Notes under the pieces: model-generated
The model's database searches: none
What the model was told of the DNA's origin: nothing
Seen by the model: only the letters and a program-made list of their open reading frames with translations
Position numbers and translations under genes: made by a program
Origin: Accumulibacter sp.
GTDB taxonomy: Bacteria; Pseudomonadota; Gammaproteobacteria; Burkholderiales; Rhodocyclaceae
Assembly (NCBI GenBank): GCA_031274075.1
Contig: JAISQQ010000177.1
Span: 1 to 14,523, forward strand
Direction: 5' to 3'
Length of the DNA: 14,523 nt
Part shown: in pieces, positions 1 to 7,335 of the stretch
Numbering within the stretch: the first letter of the stretch is position 1
Layout: every line of letters begins with the position of its first letter

Positions 1-386
1 TCCATGCCGTGCATGAACAGGCCCCAATAGACGAGGACCGCCAGCGCCAGATTGGCCAGCGGACCGGCGGCGACGATGGCTATGCGCTTCCAGACGCTCT
101 GCCGGTTGAAACTCCGGTGCGCCTCGTGCGGCGCCACCTCGTCGTCCCCGTTGTCGCCCTCGCCCAGCATCTGCACGTACCCGCCCAGGGGGAACACGCC
201 GATCGCCCATTCGGTGCCGTCCTTGCCCGCCCGCCACAGGAACAGCGGACGGCCGAAGCCCACCGAAAAGCGCAGCACCTTGACGCCGGCCAGACGGGCC
301 AGCGCGTAATGGCCGAGTTCATGCACGATGATCAGCACCCCGATCAGCACGAGGAAGGCCAGCACGTAAAACAGAAAATCAGTCAT
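1..386 (-). CDS. rseP: RseP-type site-2 intramembrane metalloprotease, N-terminal part (cut by window edge)
   Basis: This encodes the inner-membrane zinc protease that makes the second cut in anti-sigma factor RseA, releasing sigma-E in the envelope stress response. 128 complete codons are present and the C-terminus lies outside the window. The first membrane segment (about residues 4-21) runs directly into the zinc-binding motif HELGH (22-26), followed by the family's FSVGFGRPLF and WAIGVFPLGGYV blocks and a second hydrophobic stretch starting near residue 108 (AIVAAGPLANLALAVLVYWG). Full-length homologues are about 450 residues. The start follows the dxr stop by 2 bp (TGAAGATG), so translation is probably coupled. 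Gene order dxr-rseP is the usual one in beta- and gammaproteobacteria, where bamA normally comes next. Identification is from motifs and context and is firm. Confidence 0.95.
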   Translation of the reverse strand, partial: MTDFLFYVLAFLVLIGVLIIVHELGHYALARLAGVKVLRFSVGFGRPLFLWRAGKDGTEWAIGVFPLGGYVQMLGEGDNGDDEVAPHEAHRSFNRQSVWKRIAIVAAGPLANLALAVLVYWGLFMHGM

Positions 387-388
387 CT

Positions 389-1582
389 TCAGCTCGAACG
401 TAAAACGATATTTTCGACGATCTCTTCGGCCACCCGCCGCGCGGCGGCGTCCGCGGCGAACACGTCGCCCAGTGAATCGAGGCCCGAAACCGGGATTCGT
501 TCCATGACGCGGGCAATCACCCGGTCGATGTCGACGAATCCGATGCGCCCTTCCAGGAATCGCTGCACCGCCACTTCATTGGCGGCGTTGAGCGTCGCCG
601 GCGCGCTCTCGCCCTCACGCAGCGCCCGGTACGCCAGTCCGAGGCAGGGAAAGCGAGCGAAGTCCGGGCGTTCGAAATGCAGCGCGGCGACCTCGAACAG
701 ATCGAGCGGCTCGACCCCCGAGGCGATTCTTTCCGGATACGCCAGCGCCTGCGCAATCGGCGTGCGCATGTCGGGATTTCCCAGTTCCGCCAGCACCGAA
801 CCGTCGACATACTGGACGAGGGAATGGATCACGCTTTGCGGATGAACGACGATCTGGATGTTCTCCGCCGCAATGTTGAACAGCCAGTGCGCCTCGATCA
901 CCTCCAGCCCCTTGTTCATCATCGTCGCCGAATCGACCGAGATTTTCCGGCCCATGCGCCAGTTCGGATGGGCGCAGGCCTGTTCCGGCGTGACCTCCGC
1001 CAGCGCCTCGCGCGGCGTGTTCCTGAACGGCCCGCCCGAGGCGGTCAGCAGGATGCCGCGCACACCGCTCTTGCCGGGGTCCCCGGAATAATCGGCCGGC
1101 AGGGACTGGAACAGCGCGTTGTGCTCGCTGTCGATCGGCAGCAGCCGCGCGCCGCCGCGCCGCACCGCGCGCATGAACAGCGGCCCGGCCATGACCAGAG
1201 CCTCCTTGTTGGCCAGCAGGATCTTCTTCCCGGCGCGCGCCGCGGCCAGCGCCGGCGGCAGCCCGGCGGCGCCCACGATGGCGGCCATGACGGTGTCCAC
1301 TTCCGGCAATTCGGCCATGCGCACCAGCGCCTCGGGACCGGACAGCACCCGCGTGGCGCAAGCCACCGCCGCCAGCCGCGCGCGCAATTCCGCGGCCAGG
1401 ACTTCGTCGCCAAGGACCGCGTAGCGCGGCGCGAACTCGACGCATTGCGCGAACAGGCGGTCGATCTGGCGATGCGCGCACAAGGCTTCCACCCGGTAGC
1501 GCCCCGGATGCCGCCGGATCACGTCGAGCGTATTTACGCCTATCGAGCCGGTCGAGCCAAGGATCGTGAGTTTCTGCGCCAT
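389..1582 (-). CDS. dxr: 1-deoxy-D-xylulose 5-phosphate reductoisomerase
   Basis: This enzyme converts DXP to 2-C-methyl-D-erythritol 4-phosphate with NADPH, the committed step of the MEP isoprenoid pathway in the cytoplasm. The 397 residues match the family length (about 398). Visible are the NADPH-binding GSTGSIG at 9-15, LLANKEALV at 122-130, the metal-binding acids D151 and E153 in [18 protein letters not shown] near 179-186, the flexible-loop HPNWRMG at 205-211, and [11 protein letters not shown] ending in the third metal ligand E227. All catalytic residues look intact. The start is fixed by the N-terminal [15 protein letters not shown]; the ribosome-binding site is weak. Upstream, 287 bp of repeats separate it from cdsA, whereas downstream rseP follows after 2 bp, so it may rely on read-through or on a promoter within the repeat-bearing gap. 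Confidence 0.97.
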   Translation of the reverse strand: MAQKLTILGSTGSIGVNTLDVIRRHPGRYRVEALCAHRQIDRLFAQCVEFAPRYAVLGDEVLAAELRARLAAVACATRVLSGPEALVRMAELPEVDTVMAAIVGAAGLPPALAAARAGKKILLANKEALVMAGPLFMRAVRRGGARLLPIDSEHNALFQSLPADYSGDPGKSGVRGILLTASGGPFRNTPREALAEVTPEQACAHPNWRMGRKISVDSATMMNKGLEVIEAHWLFNIAAENIQIVVHPQSVIHSLVQYVDGSVLAELGNPDMRTPIAQALAYPERIASGVEPLDLFEVAALHFERPDFARFPCLGLAYRALREGESAPATLNAANEVAVQRFLEGRIGFVDIDRVIARVMERIPVSGLDSLGDVFAADAAARRVAEEIVENIVLRSS

Positions 1583-1610
1583 CGCTTAGAGCATTTTCGG
1601 GTTAAGCATT

Positions 1611-1707
1611 CCAGGGGACAGAAGACAGAGGACAGTCCAGTTACCGGGCGCTTCGCGCCCGCAAAAATTACTGTCTTCTGTCTTCCGTCTTCTGTCCTCT
1701 GGACTGG
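1611..1707 (+). repeat. Heptad-armed palindromic element, copy A
   Basis: The left arm has CAGGGGA-CAGAAGA-CAGAGGA heptads. The core is CCAGTTACC, then the palindrome GGGCGCTTCGCGCCC (1646-1660), then GCAAAAATTA. The right arm has CTG followed by four heptads TCTTCTG-TCTTCCG-TCTTCTG-TCCTCTG (1674-1701), complementary in type to the left arm. The same design recurs at 3530-3605 (opposite strand) and 9498-9574 (same strand). The sequence could fold into a long stem on either strand. No coding potential is seen. Confidence 0.85.
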
Positions 1708-1772
1708 ATTCCGGCTTGCGCCGGAATGACGGGATGAAAATAGTCCTTGTCTGCACTAAAACGTAAACTCTC
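1704..1772 (-). repeat. REP-like hairpin with conserved 5' flank, copy 1
   Basis: Read on the minus strand, about 40 nt of flank (around CGTTTTAGTGCAGACAAGG) leads into CCCGTC and then the perfect hairpin ATTCCGGC-GCAA-GCCGGAAT (1708-1727), ending CCAG. The same order and almost the same sequence lie on the plus strand at 9312-9380, so the mobile or repeated unit is about 69 nt and not just the hairpin. The loop in this orientation is a GNRA tetraloop. It abuts heptad element A. Confidence 0.8.
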
Positions 1773-1869
1773 TAAAGCAGTGAAAGTGAGAGGTGAAGAA
1801 CCGATAGGCATACTTGCGATTTTGTCGTTCAGCCAAGGTCCACATTTCACTTTCGCTCTCACTCGGATA

Positions 1870-2703
1870 TCAAACGCCCAGGCCGAACCGGAGCAGCGCG
1901 ACCAGCGGCAGGGTGGACGTCAGGCTGTCTATGCGGTCGAGCACGCCGCCGTGTCCGGGAAGCATGTTGCCGCTGTCCTTCAGCCCGGCCTGGCGCTTCA
2001 ACAGGGACTCGAACAGATCGCCGGCGATGCTCACCGCCACCAGCGCCGCGAGCAACAGGACGAGCACCCCCGGATGGCCGGAAAAGCCGCCCGGCGCCCC
2101 GTAGGCGAACAGCAGCCCGGCGGCCACGACCGCCAGCACGCCGCCCGCGGCGCCTTCCCAGGTCTTGCCGGGACTGATCGCCGGCGCCAGCTTGTGGCGC
2201 CCCAGCGCTCGGCCGGAAAAATAGGCCGCGATGTCGGCCAGCCAGACGATCGCCATGACCGCCAGCAATGACAAGGCGCCCAGTTGCCGGAGCTGGACCA
2301 GCGCCGCCCAGGCCGGCAGGATGACCACGGCGCCGGTCAGGATGCCGGTCAGCGGAGACGCCGCGATCCAGCGCCGCGCAAGCCACAGGGGAACGACCGC
2401 CAGCCAGAACGCGGCCGCGGGGAAATACAGCCAACGCCCCAGCGGCCAGGCTTGCGAAGAGCCGCCGCCCAGGCCGAACGCGGCGGGAAAACACGCCGCC
2501 AGCACGGCGATGACCACGGCGGCGGCGACGCTCACGGCCCATCGGAGCGGCCCGCGAAAGCGCATCAGCCCGCCCCACTCCCAGAACGCCAGCACCGCCA
2601 CCAGCGCGCAGAATCCCAGCCAGCCGATGGGGGGAAACAGGAACAGCGCGCAAAAAAAGACGGCGAGAAGGCAGATCGCGGTAATGATCCGCGCCTTAAG
2701 CAT
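1870..2703 (-). CDS. cdsA: Phosphatidate cytidylyltransferase (CDP-diglyceride synthase)
   Basis: This integral inner-membrane enzyme makes CDP-diacylglycerol from phosphatidate and CTP, the branch point to PE, PG and cardiolipin. The 277 residues agree with the family length. The protein is strongly hydrophobic with about eight predicted membrane segments, beginning at [16 protein letters not shown]. The conserved stretch [18 protein letters not shown] (154-171) with SPGKTWEG (177-184) is present, and the C-terminal signature runs from S233 through LLKR, LKD and [12 protein letters not shown] (about 249-260) with its Lys, Asp and His-Gly-Gly residues. I chose the ATG at 2703 and not farther-upstream ATGs because it gives the usual N-terminus and an ATGCTTAA overlap with the uppS stop (8 bp), typical of coupled translation. 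The far N-terminal extension of the open frame lies inside uppS and is not family-like. Confidence 0.96.
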   Translation of the reverse strand: MLKARIITAICLLAVFFCALFLFPPIGWLGFCALVAVLAFWEWGGLMRFRGPLRWAVSVAAAVVIAVLAACFPAAFGLGGGSSQAWPLGRWLYFPAAAFWLAVVPLWLARRWIAASPLTGILTGAVVILPAWAALVQLRQLGALSLLAVMAIVWLADIAAYFSGRALGRHKLAPAISPGKTWEGAAGGVLAVVAAGLLFAYGAPGGFSGHPGVLVLLLAALVAVSIAGDLFESLLKRQAGLKDSGNMLPGHGGVLDRIDSLTSTLPLVALLRFGLGV

Positions 2704-3502
2704 GGCGCTTGGCGTCCGCTGGACGATCCGCGCCGGCGACCGTGCCGTCGGCGTCGGCCGCCAGTTGCTCGCTGACGCGCCCGAAGCGGCGCTCGCGTTT
2801 CTGGTAGGAAGCGACGGCCAGGTCGAACGCCTTGGAATCGAACTCCGGCCAAAGGGTAGCGGTGAAATAAAACTCCGCATAGGCCAATTGCCAGAGCAGG
2901 AAATTACTGATCCGTTCTTCGCCGCCGGTGCGGATGAAGAGATCGGGTTCGGGCGCGTGGTTCATCGCCAGATACGGCGCGAGATCGTCTTCCGTCCACC
3001 GGCCCTGCTTTTCCGAGTGCTCGGCGGCCATGCGGTTGACCGCCTGGACGATGTCCCAGCGGCCGCCGTAGTTGGCGGCGACGGTCAGCGTCAATTTGTC
3101 GTTGGCCGCCGTCGCCTGCTCGGCGGTACGGATCAGCGTCTGCAAGGGCGCGTCGAAGCGGGACAGGTCGCCGACGATCCTCAGCCGCACCCCGTTGGCC
3201 TTCAGTTCTGAGACCTCCTGCATCAGCGCGCGGGAGAAAAGCTGCATCAGCAGCGAAACCTCATCCGCGGGCCGGCGCCAGTTTTCGGAACTGAAAGCGA
3301 AGAGCGTCAGGTAGCCGATCCCGTGGCCGAGGCAATAGCGAACCGCCTCGCGCACCGTTTCGACGCCGCGGCTGTGCCCGGCGATGCGCGGCAGGAAACG
3401 CTTCTTGGCCCAGCGGCCGTTGCCATCCATGATGATGGCCACATGCCGGGGAATGCGGGCGGTCTCCGGGATCGTCCGGGTCGAACTCTTGAAGGAAACC
3501 AT
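2696..3502 (-). CDS. uppS: Undecaprenyl (ditrans,polycis) diphosphate synthase
   Basis: This cis-prenyltransferase extends farnesyl diphosphate with eight isopentenyl units to C55-PP, the lipid carrier for peptidoglycan and O-antigen synthesis. The 268 residues are near the family norm, with about 15 extra at the N-terminus. [16 protein letters not shown] starts at residue 20 and contains the catalytic Asp26 and the diphosphate-binding loop. GHSRGVE (42-48), [11 protein letters not shown] (68-78) and DLFIRTGGE (187-195) follow, then [16 protein letters not shown] and LWPEFD. The start is supported by an AAGGAG Shine-Dalgarno at 3512-3517, nine bases upstream. Its stop overlaps the cdsA start. 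It is separated from frr by 250 bp of repeats, although in most relatives frr and uppS are closer. Confidence 0.97.
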   Translation of the reverse strand: MVSFKSSTRTIPETARIPRHVAIIMDGNGRWAKKRFLPRIAGHSRGVETVREAVRYCLGHGIGYLTLFAFSSENWRRPADEVSLLMQLFSRALMQEVSELKANGVRLRIVGDLSRFDAPLQTLIRTAEQATAANDKLTLTVAANYGGRWDIVQAVNRMAAEHSEKQGRWTEDDLAPYLAMNHAPEPDLFIRTGGEERISNFLLWQLAYAEFYFTATLWPEFDSKAFDLAVASYQKRERRFGRVSEQLAADADGTVAGADRPADAKRHA

Positions 3503-3529
3503 CTACCGGAACTCCTTGGGGCTAGTTTT

Positions 3530-3605
3530 CAGAAGACAGGGGACAGAAGACAGAAGACAGAAGACAGTAATTCTTGCGGGCGCGAAGCGCCCGGTAACTG
3601 TCTTC
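3530..3605 (-). repeat. Heptad-armed palindromic element, copy B (one arm reduced)
   Basis: On the plus strand it reads as five heptads CAGAAGA-CAGGGGA-CAGAAGA-CAGAAGA-CAGAAGA (3530-3564), then CAGTAATTCTTGC, the palindrome GGGCGC-GAA-GCGCCC (3578-3592) and GGTAACTG. It is the reverse complement of copy A in the core, with one difference over the 33-nt core by my hand alignment. The far arm is reduced to CTGTCTTCTCT, where it meets the 28-bp inverted repeat. Confidence 0.85.
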
Positions 3606-3691
3606 TCTGGGAGCGCGGGGCACCAGCCCCGCAACAGCGGTAGTGTCGTGGCGCTGACCAAAAGCGGGGCTGGTGCCCCGCGCTCCCAGAG
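3605..3691. repeat. Perfect 28-bp inverted repeat with 31-bp spacer
   Basis: The left arm 3605-3632 (starting CTCTGGGAGCGCGGGGC) and right arm 3664-3691 are exact reverse complements over 28 positions. Each arm also contains its own 7-bp hairpin, GCGGGGC-ACCA-GCCCCGC, so the DNA or RNA can fold as one long stem or as two short ones. The spacer is 3633-3663. No open frame spans it meaningfully. It resembles a small non-autonomous repeat; I cannot name the family. Confidence 0.9.
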
Positions 3692-3723
3692 GTAGCTTGG
3701 AGAGAGGCTTTCAAGATACCTGT

Positions 3724-3755
3724 GCTCCCGGAAAGAAGATCGCAGCCAGCTTCTA
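3724..3755 (-). repeat. Post-stop motif after frr, shared with dctM
   Basis: Starting from the frr stop codon, the minus strand reads TAGAAGCTG, then GCTG, CGATCTTCT, TT and CCGGGAGC. The plus strand after dctM (14054-14081) reads TAGAAGCTG, TT, CGATCTTCT, CCGGGAGC. AGAAG and CTTCT can pair as a short hairpin. Both copies begin at the stop codon itself. Confidence 0.6.
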
Positions 3756-4313
3756 AATGGCCATCAACTCGGTTTCCTTGCGCGAAAACTGCTTGTCCAC
3801 TTCCGCGACGTATTTGTCGGTCAGTTTCTGGACCTCGTCCTGCGCCTTGTGTTCCTCGTCCTCGGAGCATTCTTTCTTCTTGAGCAGATCCTTCAGGCCG
3901 GCGTTGGCGTCGCGGCGCAGGTTGCGCATCGCCACGCGGGCGTTCTCGCATTCGTGCTTGACCACCTTGATCAAGTCGCGGCGGCGCTCCTCGGTCAGCA
4001 TCGGCATCGGTATGCGGATCAGATCGCCCTGCACGGCCGGATTCAAGCCCAGGTCGGAGTTGCGGATCGCTTTCTCGACCTTGGCGATCATGCCCTTTTC
4101 CCAGGCCTGCACCCCCAGGGTGCGCGGATCGACGACGGTGACGTTGGCCACCGTGTTGATCGGCACCATCGATCCGTAGTAATCGACCTGCACGTGGTCC
4201 AGCAGACCGGCATGCGCCCTGCCCGTGCGAATCTTCGCCAGATCGACGCGCAAGGCTTCGAGCGATTTCTGCATCTTCAGTTCCGCGTTTTTCTTCACTT
4301 CGGCAATCGACAT
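3753..4313 (-). CDS. frr: Ribosome recycling factor
   Basis: With EF-G, this cytoplasmic factor splits post-termination ribosomes. At 186 residues it matches the usual 185. Visible are the helical start [25 protein letters not shown] at 29-33, VDYYGS at 43-48, SDLGLNP at 86-92, LIRIPMP with LTEERRR (98-112), and the arginine-rich MRNLRRDAN at 129-137, whose arginines contact 23S rRNA. The ATG at 4313 is preceded by a strong GGGAGGA (about 4318-4324) that overlaps the pyrH end; the frame is open farther upstream, but that region is pyrH. It sits 11 bp after pyrH, in the standard rpsB-tsf-pyrH-frr order. The stop codon coincides with the start of a repeated motif. Confidence 0.97.
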   Translation of the reverse strand: MSIAEVKKNAELKMQKSLEALRVDLAKIRTGRAHAGLLDHVQVDYYGSMVPINTVANVTVVDPRTLGVQAWEKGMIAKVEKAIRNSDLGLNPAVQGDLIRIPMPMLTEERRRDLIKVVKHECENARVAMRNLRRDANAGLKDLLKKKECSEDEEHKAQDEVQKLTDKYVAEVDKQFSRKETELMAI

Positions 4314-4324
4314 CACATCCTCCC

Positions 4325-5071
4325 TCAGCAATACACCAGCGTACCCTCGTTCTCGCCGACGAGCACCCGCTTCAACGCGCCCGGCTTGAAGATCGAGAAC
4401 ACCTTGATGGGCAGTTTCCGGTCGCGGCACAGGGCAAAGGCCATAGTATCCATGATGGCGAGATTTCTGGAAATAGCCTCGTCGAAGCTGATCGTGTCGT
4501 AGCGCGTGGCCGCCGGATCCTTTTTCGGATCGGCGCTATAGATGCCGTCGACCTTGGTCGCCTTGAGCACGATTTCCGCGCCGATTTCCGCGCCGCGCAA
4601 GGCCGCCGCGGTATCGGTGGTAAAAAACGGATTGCCGGTGCCGCCCGCGAAAATGACCGTGCGCCCCTGTCCCAGATAGCGGATGGCGCGGCCCCGGATG
4701 TAAGGTTCCACGACCTGTTCGATGTTGAAGGCCGACTGCACGCGGACGGCCATGCCGGCGACGCGCATCGCGTCCTGTAGCGCCAGGCCGTTGATCACCG
4801 TCGCCAGCATGCCCACGTAGTCGGCCTGCGCACGGTCCATGCCCGCCGCGGCGGGCGCGATGCCGCGAAAAATGTTGCCGCCGCCGATGACCACGCCGAC
4901 CTGCACGCCCATGTCGACGACCTCCTTGATTTCCTTGACGATCCCGTTGATCGTCTGGCGGTCGATGCCATAGCTGCCGCTTCCCATCAGCGCCTCGCCC
5001 GAAAGCTTGAGCAGGATGCGCCTGTATTTTGCCGTGGCGGCGGTGTTGGTGGCGTTGGTGGTCTCGGTCAT
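4325..5071 (-). CDS. pyrH: Uridylate kinase (UMP kinase)
   Basis: This hexameric bacterial UMP kinase phosphorylates UMP to UDP with ATP and is allosterically controlled by GTP and UTP. It belongs to the amino-acid-kinase fold, not the eukaryotic UMP/CMP kinases. The 248 residues are slightly longer than the E. coli protein owing to a Thr/Asn/Ala-rich N-terminal tail ([18 protein letters not shown]). Motifs are LKLSGEAL (21-28), [10 protein letters not shown] (61-70), [18 protein letters not shown] (84-101), [16 protein letters not shown] (141-156) and [17 protein letters not shown] (170-186). I chose the ATG at 5071, 10 bp after the tsf stop, because farther-upstream codons fall within tsf; the ribosome-binding site is poor (AAGAG), so coupling to tsf is likely. 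Confidence 0.97.
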   Translation of the reverse strand: MTETTNATNTAATAKYRRILLKLSGEALMGSGSYGIDRQTINGIVKEIKEVVDMGVQVGVVIGGGNIFRGIAPAAAGMDRAQADYVGMLATVINGLALQDAMRVAGMAVRVQSAFNIEQVVEPYIRGRAIRYLGQGRTVIFAGGTGNPFFTTDTAAALRGAEIGAEIVLKATKVDGIYSADPKKDPAATRYDTISFDEAISRNLAIMDTMAFALCRDRKLPIKVFSIFKPGALKRVLVGENEGTLVYC

Positions 5072-5081
5072 GGCGGCGCTC

Positions 5082-6002
5082 TTACTCTTGTTCCGGCGCG
5101 TCGTTTTTCTTCGCGGCCGCTTCCGCCTGGGCGGCGACCTCGGCGGCAAAATCGTTCGAGCGTTTTTCCAGGCCTTCGCCGACCACGTACAGCACGAACC
5201 CGGCGACCGACGCGCCCTTGGCCTTGAGCAACTGTTCGATCGTCTGCCTGCCGTCTTCCGCCTTGACGAAAACCTGCGCCAGCAAGGTGACGTCCTTCAG
5301 GTACTTCTGCACCGCGCCCTCGGCGATCTTCGCCAGCATGCCTTCCGGCTTGCCGTCGGCGCGCGCCTTCTCGATCGCGATGCGGCGTTCGGTTTCCAGC
5401 GAGCTGGCCGGAACACCCTCGGCGGTCAGCGCCTTCGGCTTGGAAGCCGCGATATGCATCGCCAGATCCTTGCCCAGTTGCCCGTCGCCGCCGACCAGGT
5501 CGACCAGCGCGCCGATCTTGTCGCCGTTGTGAACGTAGAACGACAGCCGGCCCTTGGCCTCGACGCGGGCGAAACGGCGGATCGACAGGTTTTCGCCGAT
5601 CTTGCCGACCAGCGCGGCGCGCACCGACTCGACGCTCCCGTCGCCCAGCGGCAGCGCCGACAGCGCGGCGACGTCCGCCGGATTCTGGTCGGCCACCAGG
5701 CCGGCGCAACTCTTCACCAAGGCCCGGAATTCCTCGTTCCTGGCCACGAAATCGGTCTCGCAATTGACCTCGACGATCGCGCCCTGCCCGCCGTCGGCCG
5801 CGACGCTGACCGCGACCAGGCCTTCCGCGGTAATCCGCGCCGCAGCCTTGGTGGCCTTGCTGCCCAGTTTGACGCGCAGGATTTCCTCGGCCTTGCCCAT
5901 GTCCCCTTCGGCTTCCGTCAAGGCTCTCTTGCACTCCATCATCGGCGCGTCGGTTTTCGCGCGCAGCTCCGCCACCATGCTTGCGCTAATGCTGATTGCC
6001 AT
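5082..6002 (-). CDS. tsf: Elongation factor Ts
   Basis: This is the guanine-nucleotide exchange factor for EF-Tu. The 306 residues are slightly longer than the roughly 283 of E. coli, within the range of betaproteobacterial proteins. The N-terminal UBA-like domain contains [16 protein letters not shown] (13-28). The core holds the EF-Tu-contacting motif [12 protein letters not shown] (81-92), and a repeated core domain follows. The C-terminal tail is acidic and alanine-rich ([12 protein letters not shown]). The ATG at 6002 has a GGAGA ribosome-binding site about 8 bases upstream; the frame is open beyond it, but that sequence is the rpsB-tsf spacer. The gene is second in the rpsB operon, and two hairpins lie in the 93-bp spacer before it. 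Confidence 0.97.
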   Translation of the reverse strand: MAISISASMVAELRAKTDAPMMECKRALTEAEGDMGKAEEILRVKLGSKATKAAARITAEGLVAVSVAADGGQGAIVEVNCETDFVARNEEFRALVKSCAGLVADQNPADVAALSALPLGDGSVESVRAALVGKIGENLSIRRFARVEAKGRLSFYVHNGDKIGALVDLVGGDGQLGKDLAMHIAASKPKALTAEGVPASSLETERRIAIEKARADGKPEGMLAKIAEGAVQKYLKDVTLLAQVFVKAEDGRQTIEQLLKAKGASVAGFVLYVVGEGLEKRSNDFAAEVAAQAEAAAKKNDAPEQE

Positions 6003-6021
6003 TTTTCTATCTCCATTTACG

Positions 6022-6047
6022 GGCGTGGCCGGAAAACCGGCCGCGCC
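6022..6047 (-). promoter_or_regulatory. Hairpin just upstream of tsf
   Basis: On the minus strand the RNA can form GGCG-C-GGCCGG, loop UUUU, CCGGCC-A-CGCC, a 10-bp stem with one internal mismatch, ending about 9 bases before the tsf ribosome-binding site. There is no U-run after it. It may adjust tsf translation or stabilise processed mRNA; this is inference. Confidence 0.5.
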
Positions 6048-6079
6048 TTGTTGAAACAACGAACGATCAGGAAAGGATG

Positions 6080-6097
6080 GAAGCCGTCGCCGGCTTC
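6080..6097 (-). terminator. Hairpin overlapping the rpsB stop codon (possible attenuator)
   Basis: The minus strand reads GAAGCCG-GCGA-CGGCTTC, a perfect 7-bp stem with a GNRA loop that includes part of the rpsB stop. It is followed only by CATCCTTTCC, so it is weak as an intrinsic terminator. A partial attenuator between rpsB and tsf is known in E. coli, which makes a similar role plausible here. Confidence 0.45.
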
Positions 6098-6839
6098 ATT
6101 CGACTTCGGACTCTTCGACGAATTCGTCTTCCGAGGTCGCGGCGATGATGTCCTCCACGAACTGGCTGCGCCCCTCGAGAATCGAGTCGGCGACGCCGCG
6201 CGCGTACAGGCGGATCGCGCTCGACGAATCGTCGTTGCCCGGAATGACGTAATCGATGCCGTCCGGGGAATGATTGGTATCGACCACGGCGATGATCGGG
6301 ACGCCGAGCTTGTTGGCCTCGGAAATGGCGATCTTGTGATAACCGACGTCGATGACGAACAAGGCGTCGGGCAAGGTGCCCATATCCTTGATCCCGCCAA
6401 TCGACTTGTTCAGCTTGGCCAGTTCGCGCTGCATCATCAAGGCCTCCTTCTTGCCGAGCTTGTCGAGCGAACCGTCCTCGACCATGGTTTCCATTTCCTT
6501 GAGGCGCTTGATCGACTGCTTGATCGTCTTGAAGTTGGTCAGCATGCCGCCCAGCCAGCGCTGCTCGACGAACGGCGCGCCGGCGCGCGCCGCTTCCTCG
6601 GCGACGATCTCGCGGGCCTGGCGCTTGGTGCCGACGAACAGGATCGTACCCTTGTTGGCCGAAAGCTTGCGCACGAAGGCCATCGCCTCGTTGTACTTGA
6701 CCAGCGTCTTTTCGAGATTGACGATGTGGATCTTGCTTCGGGCGCCGAAGATATACGGCGCCATCTTGGGATTCCAGAAGCGTGTTTGATGGCCGAAATG
6801 AACGCCGGCCTCCAGCATTTGACGCATTGTCACGGACAT
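6096..6839 (-). CDS. rpsB: 30S ribosomal protein S2
   Basis: This is the small-subunit protein at the head-body junction, needed for S1 binding. The 247 residues fit the family. The N-terminus [20 protein letters not shown] and [19 protein letters not shown] are typical, with [12 protein letters not shown] near 68-79, the coiled-coil region with RLKEMETM, and the C-terminal domain with [38 protein letters not shown] and [14 protein letters not shown]. The tail is acidic ([11 protein letters not shown]). The start at 6839 has AAAGGA a few bases upstream. It opens the rpsB-tsf-pyrH-frr operon and is preceded by a structured leader and a probable promoter at about 7016-7021. Confidence 0.98.
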   Translation of the reverse strand: MSVTMRQMLEAGVHFGHQTRFWNPKMAPYIFGARSKIHIVNLEKTLVKYNEAMAFVRKLSANKGTILFVGTKRQAREIVAEEAARAGAPFVEQRWLGGMLTNFKTIKQSIKRLKEMETMVEDGSLDKLGKKEALMMQRELAKLNKSIGGIKDMGTLPDALFVIDVGYHKIAISEANKLGVPIIAVVDTNHSPDGIDYVIPGNDDSSSAIRLYARGVADSILEGRSQFVEDIIAATSEDEFVEESEVE

Positions 6840-6866
6840 GCCATTTTCCTTTCAGGGTTGAGCCAC

Positions 6867-6921
6867 CACTCGTCCAACGACCAGCCCACCACGAGGATGG
6901 GCACCCTTGAACAGACGAGTG
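6867..6921 (-). promoter_or_regulatory. Structured rpsB 5' leader (candidate S2 autoregulatory element)
   Basis: An 8-bp perfect outer stem joins CACTCGTC (6867-6874) and GACGAGTG (6914-6921). Inside it, GCCCA (6884-6888) pairs with TGGGC (6898-6902) around a 9-nt loop. The whole structure lies about 28-82 nt upstream of the rpsB start on the transcript. S2 is known to repress rpsB-tsf through the rpsB leader in E. coli; assigning that role here is inference from position and fold. Confidence 0.5.
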
Positions 6922-7015
6922 TGCGTATTTGCAGGCAAGCGGAACGCTGCCCGCCCGATCCGCCGAGAAGGCGGATTTTGCTCCGCCAGACCACGACGAT
7001 CGGCAAAGCCTGCGG

Positions 7016-7021
7016 ATTCTA
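7016..7021 (-). promoter_or_regulatory. Candidate -10 box of the rpsB operon promoter
   Basis: The minus strand has TAGAAT in the context GGTGGTAGAATCC, about 180 nt upstream of the rpsB start and upstream of the structured leader. No strong TTGACA lies 16-18 nt upstream; the best nearby match is TTCACT with a 19-nt spacer. The -10 resemblance is good, but the promoter is unproven. Confidence 0.4.
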
Positions 7022-7063
7022 CCACCACGGCATCCGCTTGAGTGAAGAGTGAAACGTGATTTG

Positions 7064-7167
7064 CAGGGTAATCGCATTATGTGGCGTCTCGTTTGCGTCG
7101 TGGCGATTTTCCTGGGCCACCGGTCTTCGACCCACCTGGGTGTTGGCGCGAAACCGTTGGCGCACCC
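7064..7167 (+). repeat. Left copy of ~100-bp direct repeat bounding the catabolic cluster
   Basis: It aligns with 14086-14187 in the same orientation with about 84% identity by hand count and one 2-bp gap. Landmarks are CAGGG..ATCGCA, GTGGCGTC, TCGTGG.GATTTTCCTGGG and a 26-bp identical end. That end carries GTTGGCGCG-AAACC-GTTGGCGCACCC, itself a near-direct repeat of GTTGGCGC. It lies between the rpsB promoter and the gntR gene. Confidence 0.8.
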
Positions 7168-7312
7168 TGTAGGGCGGGAAAACGCAGCGCCTCCCGCCGG
7201 TCGTTCCCTCCGGCGGCGCAGCCGCCTCTATTATTCAGCGGCCCTTGAATCGTGCGGCGCGTTGCGCCGTAAAAAAGGATCGGCGGGAGGCGCTTCGCTT
7301 TCCCGCCCTACA
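7168..7312. repeat. MITE-like inverted repeat element
   Basis: The terminal inverted repeats are 7168-7199 and 7281-7312 (32 bp each, 30 of 32 complementary), beginning TGTAGGGCGGGAAA and ending TTTCCCGCCCTACA. The 81-bp interior has GC-rich short palindromes (CGGCGGC-GCA-GCCGCC) and no credible gene. It lies directly after the 26-bp identical end of the left direct repeat and is absent from the right copy. No target-site duplication is obvious. Confidence 0.75.
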
Positions 7313-7314
7313 GG

Positions 7315-7335
7315 TCAGGGATCAGATGTCAGTGA
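7315..7335 (+). repeat. Short tandem heptad array (3 units)
   Basis: The units are TCAGGGA-TCAGATG-TCAGTGA, immediately after the MITE-like element. They are the same type as the seven-unit array at 9228-9276. Confidence 0.7.

Larger units (their letters stand above)
1583..1869. repeat. cdsA-dxr gap filled with repeats
   Basis: No gene is supported in these 287 bp. The gap holds, from left to right, a small palindrome-ended stretch with GCTTA...TAAGC (1584-1607), heptad element A (1611-1707), a REP-like hairpin with its extended flank (1704-1772), and an AT-richer stretch of about 100 bp. In the last stretch GTGAAAGTGAGAG near 1779 and TTTCACTTTCGCTCTCAC near 1845 form a loose inverted repeat. 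In related genomes cdsA and dxr are usually closer together, so I infer that the gap was built by repeat insertion. No convincing -35/-10 pair for dxr stands out. Confidence 0.7.
3503..3752. repeat. frr-uppS gap filled with repeats
   Basis: No gene is supported here. The 250 bp consist of the uppS ribosome-binding site, heptad element B (3530-3605), a perfect 28-bp inverted repeat with a 31-bp spacer (3605-3691), about 30 bp of unassigned sequence, and a motif directly after the frr stop (3724-3755) that also follows dctM. On the transcribed minus strand the inverted repeat would form a very stable hairpin between frr and uppS, without the U-run of an intrinsic terminator. Confidence 0.75.

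Noticed and set aside
1611..1727. Repeat-rich gap considered as a tRNA or small RNA gene
   Set aside because: The fold is a simple long hairpin without cloverleaf features, and the same sequence recurs at other gene junctions.
2704..2880. N-terminal extension of cdsA to an upstream ATG
   Set aside because: The extension lies within uppS, is Arg/Ser/Pro-rich and is absent from the family. The ATG overlapping the uppS stop gives the standard N-terminus.
5007..7052. A very long plus-strand open frame opposite tsf and rpsB
   Set aside because: It is the mirror of high-GC minus-strand genes with strong third-position bias. It matches no family and lies across well-identified essential genes.
7168..7312. 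Inverted repeat considered as a terminator of gntR or the rpsB operon
   Set aside because: The position is upstream of both genes, the arms are 81 bp apart, and there is no T-run.
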